Of a stretch of DNA of 37,233 nucleotides, positions 16,759 to 25,606 are shown piece by piece (within the stretch, counting starts at the first letter, position 1; each line of letters starts with the position of its first letter). The position numbers and the translations under genes are program-made. The stretch is from Blastocatellia bacterium (GTDB lineage: Bacteria; Acidobacteriota; Blastocatellia; Chloracidobacteriales; Chloracidobacteriaceae): contig JAIBAN010000081.1 in assembly GCA_019695185.1 (NCBI GenBank), forward strand, positions 1-37,233, in the 5' to 3' direction. The notes under the pieces were generated by a model, which ran no database searches, was not told the DNA's origin, and saw nothing but the letters and a program-made list of their open reading frames with translations.

Positions 16759-19700
16759 TTAAACAGTCACCGGCATTCCGACCGGATGTGACACCGGTTC
16801 CAGCAAAAATCCCGCCAGCCGTTCGGCCAAACCGGCAACATTCGGTTCCAGCATCAGCGTCCGGTGATTGCCTGCCACTTCAAAAACCTGAACCTGGCCC
16901 TGCACCAGTGACCGCCAACCCAAAGTCGGGTCAGCGTTTTCCACATCCGTTTCCAAAGCCCGGAACAAGACCATGTTGCCATGATAAATTTGTGGTTGAT
17001 AACCGCGCATGGCCATGAGGTTGGCGCGATACACCGCGAGCAGCGTTCGGGCAATTTCTTCACTGCCATCGGGCAACACCGTCCCTGTCTGTTTTGCTAT
17101 TTCCAAAACCTGCCGGAGTTGTTCGTTTTCACTCAAGGGTAAAAACCGGCAGTACAAATCCGCCAAATCAAGCTCCAACGCTTCAGCCATTTCACGCACC
17201 GCCCGCACCACCACGAGCGTCGGCCTGGCATTGGGGTGCGACAGGTCGGCGGCGGGAACATCCTGCAACCAGCGAGTGCCCAAATCATCGTCCAACTGCG
17301 GAGCCCAACTGTCAAAAAAGGCCAGCAGGTTGACTTCCGCTCCGGCAGCATTCAATTGTTGGGCCATCTCAAAAGCGACCACGCCGCCCATTGAAGCGCC
17401 GCCCAATTGATAAGGCCCGTTTGGCTGGATTTCACAGATGGCCTTCACAAAGGTTCGCGCCATGTCTGAAACCGAAGTCAACGGAGCGGTTTTTCCGTCC
17501 AGGCCGGTTGACTGCAATCCCCAGAGCGGCTGGTCCGGCCCCAAGCGGCGGGCCAAATCCGCATAGCCCAGCACATTTCCGCCCGCCGGATGGACACAGA
17601 ACAGGGGTGTCCGGTTTCCATTGGGCTGGATGGGAACGAGCGGCGACCAGTCTGTTTCCGGCTGTGAGTTTTCCAGATAGCAGGCCATTTGTTCGATGGT
17701 TGCATGCTGGAACAATTGGGCCAGGGGGAAATCCTGATTGAATTCCTGTCTGATGTGGACCCGCAACTGCACGGCCAGCAGCGAATGGCCCCCCACGTCA
17801 AAGAAATCGTCCAGCACGCCCACCCGTGGCAGGTTCAGCACCTGGGCCCAGATACGTTCCAGCCGGGCCTCGGTCGGAGTGCGCGGTTCCACCACCGGAA
17901 GGATGGAATCCACCACCTGCCATTCCGGTCGGGGAAGGGCATGCCGGTTGAGTTTGCCGTTGGGCGTCAGCGGCAGGGCTTCCAAAACCACATAGGCTGC
18001 CGGATTCATGGGGGCTGGCAACAGTTCCTTGAGCGATTCCCGCAAGCCGCTGACATCAGCGGTCACTTCGGGACGGGGAACCAGATAGGCTGCCAACCGC
18101 AGGTCATCGGGTGCCACCGGCAGTGCCATCACCACTGCTTCCTTGACCCAATGGGTCAGGAGGATTTTGGCTTCGATTTCACTCAGTTCGATTCTTTGGC
18201 CCCGAATCTTCACCTGCGAATCCCGGCGGCCCATGAATTCAAGCGTTCCGCAGGGTTGAAACCTTCCCATGTCGCCGGTCCGATACCGTCGCCAACCCAC
18301 CCGTTCCGGGTCGTCGGCAAAGGCTTTTTCGGTCAAATCAGGTCGTTGCCAATATCCCAGCGCCACAAACGGGCTGCGCACCACAATTTCCCCAACTGCC
18401 AGCGGGGCCACCGCATCACCGTCACGATTGACCACCACAATTTCGGTTTCGGGAACCGGAAATCCAACCGGAACCAGATTGCCCGCCAAACGGCTGTGCC
18501 GGTTCATGAAATGTTGCAGGGTGAGGGTGGATTCGGTCGGCCCCAATCCGTTGACAAACAGACAATCCTCCGTGAAATGGCGGGCAAACTGGTCGAAATC
18601 ACGTTTGAAAACCGGTTCACCGCCGAGCACCACAAGGCGCACGGCCTCCAGGTCATGGGTTTCGTTGAGGGTATTCACCAGATACCGGTACACGGTCGGA
18701 GTGGAATGATAAATTGTGATGGCTTCGTCAAAAATCCAATCCGCCAGACGGTCCAGCCCCTCGGTCTTCACATCAAAGGGGCAGAGCGTGGCCCCGTTGA
18801 GCAAGGCACCAAAAATATCCATGACGGCAGCGTCAAATCCGTAGGAAGCCAGCCAGGAAACCCTATCCAGCGGTGAAATATGAAGCTGGTTGGTATAGGC
18901 CCGGCAATGGTGCAGCACATTGCGCTGGCTTTGCATGACGCCTTTGGGTTTGCCGGTTGAACCAGATGTATAAAGCAGATACGCCACATCATCGGGCGTT
19001 CCCCGGCCCGACAGTTCCAGCACCGGAGCCAAAAATTCGCTTTCTCCCAGGGCACAATGGTCCGGCACCAGATGGACCAGATGCGCGGCCAGTTCGGCCC
19101 AGGTTTCATCCCAAACCAGCACCGCAAGGTCCGCATCGGTGATGATTTCGCTCAACCGTTCCACAGGATGCGTGGGGTCCAGCGGCACATAGGCAAACCC
19201 GGCTTTCAAAACCCCCAGCATGGCAATGACGGTTTGTTCATCATGGCCGCAGAGCAACCCGACCCGACCCTGTTTGCCGTTGGCACGAAACAGAATCGCC
19301 CGCGCCACCTGATTTGAGGCGGCGTCCAATTGGGCATAGGTCAATTCTCCGGCGTGAGAGGAAACCGCCACCCGCTCCGGATAGCGCCGGACCTGTTCCC
19401 GGAAACGGGCCGCGATGGTTTGTTCGATGGCTGCGGGCTCAAAGCGGGTAAAAGGATTTTCGGGCCGCAGGGTTTCCTGTATTTGCTGGAAAACGGCCCG
19501 GCTTTCCGTTTGAAACAACGGAAGAATCGAAATCCGCTGGTTGGGTCGGGTGACGGCGCTTTCCAGCAAAACCGCAAATTGGGCCAGCCACCCGGAAATC
19601 GTTTCGGCGGCAAAGAGGTCCCGATTATAGACAAACTGGAGCGTCAGGCATTCGCCCTCTTCGCCAACGTAAAAATTCAGGGCGTAATGGGCCGGGCCGT

Positions 19701-22700
19701 CGCCGGTTTCCACCATCTCCAAATCCAGTTCCGGCAGGGCCAGGGTCGTGTGCGGGGTGTTGATGAGGTTGAACATCACATCAAAAAGCGGTGGCCGGTT
19801 GAGGTTGCGTTCCGGTTGAAGCTCCTCTATCAGCTTTTCAAACGGCAGGTCCTGATGGGCATAGGCTCCCAGCGCCACCTCTTTGACCCGTTCCACCAGT
19901 TCACGGAAGGTTGGGTCGCCGGCGAGGTCTGTCCGCATTGTCAGAATATTGAGGAAAAACCCAATCAAACCTTCGGTTTCCGCCCGGTTGCGGTTGGCGA
20001 TGGGAACGCCCACGGCCACGTCGTCCTGTCCGCAATGCCGACCAAGCAATACCTGGAAACCCGCCAGGAGCGTCATAAAGAGCGTCACATTGGCGTTTTG
20101 CCCAAAGTTTCGCACAGCTTTGGAAACCTCCGGCGAAAGCCTGACGGTTTCCCTGCCCCCTTGATGGGAGCCTGCCAGCGTGGGCTCAAAGTCAAACGGA
20201 AGTTCCAGCGGAGTCAGTCCGCTCAACTGGTTTTTCCAATAAGCAAGATGCTTTTCAAGGATTTCGCCTTGCAGGTAGCGCCGTTGCCAGATGGCGTAAT
20301 CCGCATATTGGAGTGCCAGCGGTTCCAAGGCCGGTTTCGTCCCTGATTGGAACCCGGTGTAGAGTGCCGCCAGTTCCCGCACCAATACCCACAGCGACCA
20401 GCCGTCCGAAATAATATGGTGCATGGTCAGGGCCAACACCCATTCATCACCAGTCACCTGGACGAGTGCGGCCCGAAACAGCGGTCCTGCGGCCAAATCA
20501 AACGGCTGTTCGATGGCTTTGGTCAAAAACCGCTGTATTTCGACTTCCTGCTCAACGCCGGAAAGGTGGGTTACGTCATGCCGCAGCACCGGAACCTTTG
20601 TTTCGGACAGGATAACCTGCGCGGGTTCCCCTTCCGTTTGGCGGAAAACCGTCCGCAACGATTCATGCCGCCGGACCAACTCCTGCAAACTGTTTTCCAA
20701 GGCGGTTTCGTCGAGGTTCCCCCTGAGCCGCACCACCTGTGGCATGTGAAACGCAGTATTGGCCGGTTCGTATTGGTCCAGAAACCACAAACGGAACTGG
20801 GAAAAGGAAAGCGGCACGGTGGCGGGACGCTCAACCGGTGCCAGGAATACCGGGGTTTGGCCGGAACCGGCAGCCGTTTGAGTTTCAATCAGGCGGGCCA
20901 TTTCAGCCACGGTGGGAGCCTCAAACACAATCCGCAAGGGAACTTCCGTTTCCAATTCCAGCCGCATCCGGGAAACCAGTTGGGTTGCCAGCAGCGAATG
21001 TCCGCCCAGGTGGAAAAAATTGTCGTTGCTGCCAATTTGCTCCAGGCCCAGCACTTCGGACCAAATCGCGGCAATGCTTTGTTCCAGTTCGGTCTGGGGC
21101 GGGACAAACCCAGCCTGCATTTCAGCCCGCAGACGGTCCGGAGCCGGAAGCGCCGCCCGGTCCACCTTGCCGTTGACCGTCAAGGGGAAGGATTCGAGCA
21201 CAACGAAAGCCCCCGGAACCATATAATCCGGCACCTTTCCGGACAGGAAGGCCCGCAGGTGCGGCACCAGCCGTTTGGAGATTTTCCCCACCAGCGGGTC
21301 ATTGGTGAAATTCCGCAAAGGCAGGTCCGGCAGGGTTTCCAGGTTGCGCCGGGCTGCCTGGGTGCGCTGGTTCTGGAGCGTGGTCCGCAAATTGACAAAC
21401 AGGGCGTTGAAACAGGTCGGGTCGGTTTCGGACCAGGAGATTTCCACCTCGTAGCCCAAATCCTCCCCCAGTTCCCAAATCTCTTCGGGGTCAAGCGCCA
21501 GCGGCAGTTCGCTGTGCTGCCAAGCCCGGCGGAGGTCGCCCACTGTGTGTAAATCGGACCTGTTTTCCAGCCAATGGGCAATGGTCTTGTCCTGTGCCAG
21601 CCGGGAGTTTGGAATTTGGCGAAGGGCAACCACATCGGGGGATTCTTCGGCCAGGAACGTGCGAATATCCGCAGGCGACATCTGCCGCTGTTGCCAATCC
21701 AGCACGACATCAGGGTTTTTAACCGGTACGGCCCCGCCAATCTGCAAAAACACATCGTAACGGTAACAGGTCAGTTCATTGAGGTTCGTTCCGCGCCGCA
21801 ACTGGATTTGCACATCGCTGATGGCGGGCAGATGTTTTTGCAGCACCCGGAAAAACTGCGGGTCAATCACCAGTTCCTCTTCCTGGGAAATGCGTTTTTG
21901 CACCAGTTGGCGGAATTCACTCAGGGGCAGGTTTGGGGCTGCCTGCTGCAACTGGACTGCTGTGTGAAACAACCCCAAAACGTTCCGGTTGCGCAAGTCA
22001 CCCAGGTAGATGCAGCCTCCTGGAGCAATGGCCGTGACTGCCTGGGTGAGCACCTCCACCAGATATTCACAGGAAGGAAAATACTGTGCGACCGAATTGA
22101 TAACCACTGCGTCATAGGAACCCGGTTCCACGCCGGAAAAGTCATGCGCGGCCCGTTCGGTCAGCATCACCTGGGGCAAAGACTGCTGTTCGAGCACGGT
22201 GCGCACATAGCCCAGCGCGGAGGAGGAAAAATCGTTCCCCCGATATTCCCGGCAAAACGGAGCAATCCGAAAGAGCAGCAACCCCGAACCGCAGCCGATT
22301 TCATACACCCGTTCGGGATGCCAAGCCAAAATCCGGTTGACGGTTTGATTGACCCATTCCCGCATTTCCCCGGCGGGAATGGCTTTTCCGGTAAAACTGC
22401 TGTTCCAGCCGGCAATGTTGAAGGTCGGGTCAGTTTGTGTTTCCTCTGCCCCTTTGGTGTAGGAATCCTGAAAGACTTCGCGCCACTCGGCCACGCTTTC
22501 GTCCGGCAGTTGGGTCAGTTCCTGCCCTTGCCAGACTTCAGTTCGTGTTTCGGGAACGACATAGGCCGTCAGGTTTTTGTCGCCTGCCAGTCCGTCCCGC
22601 ACCAGCACCACCGTGTCGCGCACCGCCGGATGTTCAGCCAGCACGGCTTCAATTTCGCCCAATTCAATCCGGTATCCCCGGATTTTTACCTGGGAATCGG

Positions 22701-25395
22701 TCCGGCCCAGGAATTCAAGTGAACCGTCAGGCCGAAAACGGGCGAGGTCACCGGTTCGATACAGGCGTTCACCCGGTTCCACCGCCCAGGGGTTGGCTAT
22801 AAACCGTTCGGCGGTCAGGTCAGGACGACCAACGTAGCCGCGAGCCAGACCCGTTCCGGCAATGTAGAGTTCCCCCGGAACGCCAGGCGGCAATAGCTGC
22901 ATCTGCTGGTCCGCCACATACAGCCGCAGATTTGTAATCGGCTTCCCAATCGGAACTGTTCCGCTGTGCGGGTCTCCCGGTTGGACTTCGTGAATGCAGC
23001 ATCCCACCACGGTTTCAGTCGGGCCGTACTCGTTCACCAGCCGCACTTGCGCGGCATGTCGCCGCCAGAATTCCAGATGCTCGGCTTTGAGGGCTTCGCC
23101 GCCAATCACAATCGTTTTGGCCTGCCGGGGGCCGTCGGCTGCCGTCAGCATCTGGTTGAGGGCTTCCAAATGCGCCGGAGTGATTTTGAGCAGGCTGAGG
23201 TTGCTTTCACGGCGCAGGGTTTCAAGCAATTCCTCAATACCCCGGCCCTCCGGCACCAGATGGACGGTCTTTCCGCTCAGTAAAGGAAGGAAAAAACTGG
23301 TTACCGTCAGGTCAAACCCCATTGAGGAATGCAACGGAGCCCCTGAACCAAGGTCAGCGCCATAGGCCCGCGCCGCCCATTGCAGGTAATTCACCACGCC
23401 CTGATGGGACAGCATGGCTCCTTTGGGTTTTCCAGTGGAACCGGAGGTATAAATCACATAGGCCAGATTTTCCGGCAGCAAAGCTCTTGTTTTTTTCCCT
23501 TCTTCACCACAGAGACACAGAGGACACAGAGATGTCACAGAGTTTTTGGTAGTTCTCTGTGCATCCTCTGTGTCCTCTGTGTCTCTGTGGTGAGCGCAGG
23601 TGTTCATAAGTTGATTGAGGGTTCCGCCTGCCTCGCCAAGGTACAGCAGTTCCGCACCGGTTCCGGCAAAGTCATCTGCCAGTTCCCGGCTGGTAATGAC
23701 CAGTCCGGTTCCGGTGTCATTGACAATGAAGGCTTTCCGGACCTGCGGATAGGCCGGGTCAAGCGGCACATAGGCCCCGCCCGCCTTGAGGATGCCCCAC
23801 ACGGCCACCACCATTGCCGGTGAACGCTCCAGGCACAACACCACCGGAACATCCGGGCCGACCCCTTTTTCGACCAGGGCCGCAGCCAGTTGCCCCGCCT
23901 GGGAATTCAGTTCGGCATAGGTCAGGGAGCCATTCGCCCATTTGACGGCGATGGCGTCCGGGGTTTGACTCACTTGGGCAGCGAACAACTTCGGCAAGGT
24001 GGCCGGACCCACCAAAGCGGCAGTGTCGTTCCATGAGGAGGTGACAAACTCTTGTTCCTCCTGCGAAAGCAACCCCAGATTGGCCAGTTGCCCTTCGGGA
24101 TGGGCCACCATCTGGCACATGAGGTTCCGCCATTGACGCAGCATCCGTTCAATGGCCGGGCGGTCAAAGCGGCGGGTGTCATACATAATCCGGTTGTGCA
24201 TTTCTTTGCCGGGTGACACCTGGGCGCTCAGGGCAAAATTGGTTTTTTCAAAAAAGCGGACATCATCCATTTCGATGGCACCGCCCACGGCCTCCAGACT
24301 GTCTTCAATCGGATAGTTTTCAAAGGCGAAATTGGTTTCAAAGAGCGGCAGTCCGCGCGGAACATCGCTCCAGCCCTGGATTTGCGTCAGGGCCACATAT
24401 TCAAACTGTCGGGTTTCCACCTGCTGCACCTGAAGCGCGTCCAGCAGTTGCGCCACGGTCTGGCCCGGCTGGAAGCGAACGCGGGTGGGGAGCGTGTTGA
24501 CCATCAATCCGATGATGGATTCGGCTCCCTCAAGCGTCACCGGACGGCCCGAAACCACGGTTCCAAAGACAATGTCATTTTCGCCGCTGTACCGACTGAG
24601 CAGCAGCGCCCAGGCCGCCTGGGCAATCGTGTTGACCGTCAACCGCCGCTGATGGGCCAGCGCCTTGACTTCGGCAGTCTCGGCCTCGGTCAGATTGATT
24701 TGGAGGGAATCATAATCTTCGTCAAGGCTGGCCAGCGCACCGGGGGTATGGTCGGCACCCAGGGGCGTGGGCGTGGTGAAACCCTGCAAAAGCTCGCGCC
24801 AATAGGATTCGGCCTCCGCCGGGTCCTGCCGTTGCAGCCACAAAATATAATCCTGATAGGCATGGGGTTTTTCCAAACGGACCGGCTGGCCGGTGGCCAG
24901 GGCGTTGTAACAGGCAAAAACCTCCTGATTGATGAGTGAGCCGGACCAGCCGTCAACCAAAATGTGATGGTGGCTCCAAATCAGGTGATGAACCTCTTCC
25001 TCCACCCGTATCAGGGTAAACCGCATCAGAGGCGCTTCCGTCACGTCAAACCCGCGCCGCCGGTCTTCCTGGAGCAAAAACTCCAGTTGGCGGTTTTGTT
25101 CGGATGCCGGCAATCCGCGCCAGTCCCATTCCACAAACGGAACCGGCACCTGTCGGTGGACCACCTGAACGCTGTTTTCCAACCCTTCCCAATGAAAGGA
25201 GGTCCGCAAAATGGGATGGCGGTCGGTCACCATCTGCCATGCCTGCCGGAGCGCCGGAACCTGGATTGTTCCGCGCAGGGTAAAGCAGAACTGCTCGAAA
25301 TAAACACCGGATTCCGGTGCCAGCAGGCTGTGAAAAAGCAGCCCTTCCTGCATGGGCGAGAGGGAATAAATTTGTTCAATCTGGTCGAGGTTCAT
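16759..25395 (-). CDS. NRPS, terminal two modules: C(DCL)-A-NMT-T-C-A-T-TE
   Basis: A 2878-residue peptide synthetase that ends the assembly line. Order: D-accepting C domain (6-435; MQEGLLFHSLL, HHILVDGW), A domain (465-945 plus 1380-1420), N-methyltransferase inserted between motifs A8 and A10 (985-1345; VYEIGCGSGLLLF), T (Ser1467), C (1525-1960; MHHIISDGWS), A (1995-2490), T (Ser2538), thioesterase (2596-2870; GASMG Ser2668, Asp2695, His2844). The first A domain pocket reads DLTKVGEVGK, one change from the Asn code DLTKLGEVGK, so N-methyl-Asn is predicted. The last reads DAMHVGGLTK, which I cannot assign. A GAAAGG site precedes the ATG. A palindromic insertion lies in frame at residues 602-631. 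The DCL start fits the epimerase at the end of the preceding protein. Confidence 0.95.
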   Translation of the reverse strand: MNLDQIEQIYSLSPMQEGLLFHSLLAPESGVYFEQFCFTLRGTIQVPALRQAWQMVTDRHPILRTSFHWEGLENSVQVVHRQVPVPFVEWDWRGLPASEQNRQLEFLLQEDRRRGFDVTEAPLMRFTLIRVEEEVHHLIWSHHHILVDGWSGSLINQEVFACYNALATGQPVRLEKPHAYQDYILWLQRQDPAEAESYWRELLQGFTTPTPLGADHTPGALASLDEDYDSLQINLTEAETAEVKALAHQRRLTVNTIAQAAWALLLSRYSGENDIVFGTVVSGRPVTLEGAESIIGLMVNTLPTRVRFQPGQTVAQLLDALQVQQVETRQFEYVALTQIQGWSDVPRGLPLFETNFAFENYPIEDSLEAVGGAIEMDDVRFFEKTNFALSAQVSPGKEMHNRIMYDTRRFDRPAIERMLRQWRNLMCQMVAHPEGQLANLGLLSQEEQEFVTSSWNDTAALVGPATLPKLFAAQVSQTPDAIAVKWANGSLTYAELNSQAGQLAAALVEKGVGPDVPVVLCLERSPAMVVAVWGILKAGGAYVPLDPAYPQVRKAFIVNDTGTGLVITSRELADDFAGTGAELLYLGEAGGTLNQLMNTCAHHRDTEDTEDAQRTTKNSVTSLCPLCLCGEEGKKTRALLPENLAYVIYTSGSTGKPKGAMLSHQGVVNYLQWAARAYGADLGSGAPLHSSMGFDLTVTSFFLPLLSGKTVHLVPEGRGIEELLETLRRESNLSLLKITPAHLEALNQMLTAADGPRQAKTIVIGGEALKAEHLEFWRRHAAQVRLVNEYGPTETVVGCCIHEVQPGDPHSGTVPIGKPITNLRLYVADQQMQLLPPGVPGELYIAGTGLARGYVGRPDLTAERFIANPWAVEPGERLYRTGDLARFRPDGSLEFLGRTDSQVKIRGYRIELGEIEAVLAEHPAVRDTVVLVRDGLAGDKNLTAYVVPETRTEVWQGQELTQLPDESVAEWREVFQDSYTKGAEETQTDPTFNIAGWNSSFTGKAIPAGEMREWVNQTVNRILAWHPERVYEIGCGSGLLLFRIAPFCREYRGNDFSSSALGYVRTVLEQQSLPQVMLTERAAHDFSGVEPGSYDAVVINSVAQYFPSCEYLVEVLTQAVTAIAPGGCIYLGDLRNRNVLGLFHTAVQLQQAAPNLPLSEFRQLVQKRISQEEELVIDPQFFRVLQKHLPAISDVQIQLRRGTNLNELTCYRYDVFLQIGGAVPVKNPDVVLDWQQRQMSPADIRTFLAEESPDVVALRQIPNSRLAQDKTIAHWLENRSDLHTVGDLRRAWQHSELPLALDPEEIWELGEDLGYEVEISWSETDPTCFNALFVNLRTTLQNQRTQAARRNLETLPDLPLRNFTNDPLVGKISKRLVPHLRAFLSGKVPDYMVPGAFVVLESFPLTVNGKVDRAALPAPDRLRAEMQAGFVPPQTELEQSIAAIWSEVLGLEQIGSNDNFFHLGGHSLLATQLVSRMRLELETEVPLRIVFEAPTVAEMARLIETQTAAGSGQTPVFLAPVERPATVPLSFSQFRLWFLDQYEPANTAFHMPQVVRLRGNLDETALENSLQELVRRHESLRTVFRQTEGEPAQVILSETKVPVLRHDVTHLSGVEQEVEIQRFLTKAIEQPFDLAAGPLFRAALVQVTGDEWVLALTMHHIISDGWSLWVLVRELAALYTGFQSGTKPALEPLALQYADYAIWQRRYLQGEILEKHLAYWKNQLSGLTPLELPFDFEPTLAGSHQGGRETVRLSPEVSKAVRNFGQNANVTLFMTLLAGFQVLLGRHCGQDDVAVGVPIANRNRAETEGLIGFFLNILTMRTDLAGDPTFRELVERVKEVALGAYAHQDLPFEKLIEELQPERNLNRPPLFDVMFNLINTPHTTLALPELDLEMVETGDGPAHYALNFYVGEEGECLTLQFVYNRDLFAAETISGWLAQFAVLLESAVTRPNQRISILPLFQTESRAVFQQIQETLRPENPFTRFEPAAIEQTIAARFREQVRRYPERVAVSSHAGELTYAQLDAASNQVARAILFRANGKQGRVGLLCGHDEQTVIAMLGVLKAGFAYVPLDPTHPVERLSEIITDADLAVLVWDETWAELAAHLVHLVPDHCALGESEFLAPVLELSGRGTPDDVAYLLYTSGSTGKPKGVMQSQRNVLHHCRAYTNQLHISPLDRVSWLASYGFDAAVMDIFGALLNGATLCPFDVKTEGLDRLADWIFDEAITIYHSTPTVYRYLVNTLNETHDLEAVRLVVLGGEPVFKRDFDQFARHFTEDCLFVNGLGPTESTLTLQHFMNRHSRLAGNLVPVGFPVPETEIVVVNRDGDAVAPLAVGEIVVRSPFVALGYWQRPDLTEKAFADDPERVGWRRYRTGDMGRFQPCGTLEFMGRRDSQVKIRGQRIELSEIEAKILLTHWVKEAVVMALPVAPDDLRLAAYLVPRPEVTADVSGLRESLKELLPAPMNPAAYVVLEALPLTPNGKLNRHALPRPEWQVVDSILPVVEPRTPTEARLERIWAQVLNLPRVGVLDDFFDVGGHSLLAVQLRVHIRQEFNQDFPLAQLFQHATIEQMACYLENSQPETDWSPLVPIQPNGNRTPLFCVHPAGGNVLGYADLARRLGPDQPLWGLQSTGLDGKTAPLTSVSDMARTFVKAICEIQPNGPYQLGGASMGGVVAFEMAQQLNAAGAEVNLLAFFDSWAPQLDDDLGTRWLQDVPAADLSHPNARPTLVVVRAVREMAEALELDLADLYCRFLPLSENEQLRQVLEIAKQTGTVLPDGSEEIARTLLAVYRANLMAMRGYQPQIYHGNMVLFRALETDVENADPTLGWRSLVQGQVQVFEVAGNHRTLMLEPNVAGLAERLAGFLLEPVSHPVGMPVTV
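23505..23592. repeat. In-frame palindromic repeat in an NRPS A domain (CACAGAG family)
   Basis: Perfect 27-bp inverted arms (23505-23531 and 23566-23592) made of CACAGAGA/GACACAGAG units surround a 34-base centre. It is translated as HHRDTEDTEDAQRTTKNSV...LCPLCLCGE, just before the A3 motif (LAYVIYTSGSTGKPKG). Such HRDTEDTED / LCVLCVSVV-like translations are a familiar mark of a palindromic repeat dispersed in many bacterial genomes. Here it keeps the 8.6-kb frame open. Confidence 0.88.
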
Positions 25396-25477
25396 AGATT
25401 GCGGCCTTTCTCGGAAGTGGTCAAATCAGTGAAAAAATATGGTTTTGAATTCAAGGCAGATTGGTTGGGGATAAACC

Positions 25478-25587
25478 GGGTCAGTCCCGCAGAGCGCAAC
25501 GGCGGAGTTCTCATCCCGTGCAACCGCCGTCACCGCAGGCGGGACTGACCCGCTGTTCAATCCGCCCGCTTCCGCAGGCGGAACTGA
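25478..25587. repeat. Compound palindrome between the second and third NRPS genes
   Basis: Perfect 13-bp arms (25478-25490 and 25539-25551, GGGTCAGTCCCGC) enclose a second 7-bp hairpin (ACGGCGG / CCGCCGT). A nearby copy of the unit CCGCAGGCGG(G/A)ACTGA occurs at 25533 and at 25572. No T-tract follows on either strand, so this is a REP-like intergenic repeat rather than a terminator. It fills much of the 211-base gap between the two NRPS genes. Confidence 0.7.
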
Positions 25588-25606
25588 AACCAAAAAACTT
25601 CATGAG

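Noticed and set aside
17689..21552. Several plus-strand frames of 300-400 codons across the NRPS region.
   Set aside because: They are antisense to strongly conserved NRPS domains on the minus strand and have low-complexity composition with no recognisable motifs.
25478..25587. A possible tRNA or structured RNA in the gap between NRPS genes.
   Set aside because: The hairpins are plain nested palindromes with no cloverleaf proportions, no T-loop consensus and no riboswitch-like core that I can identify.
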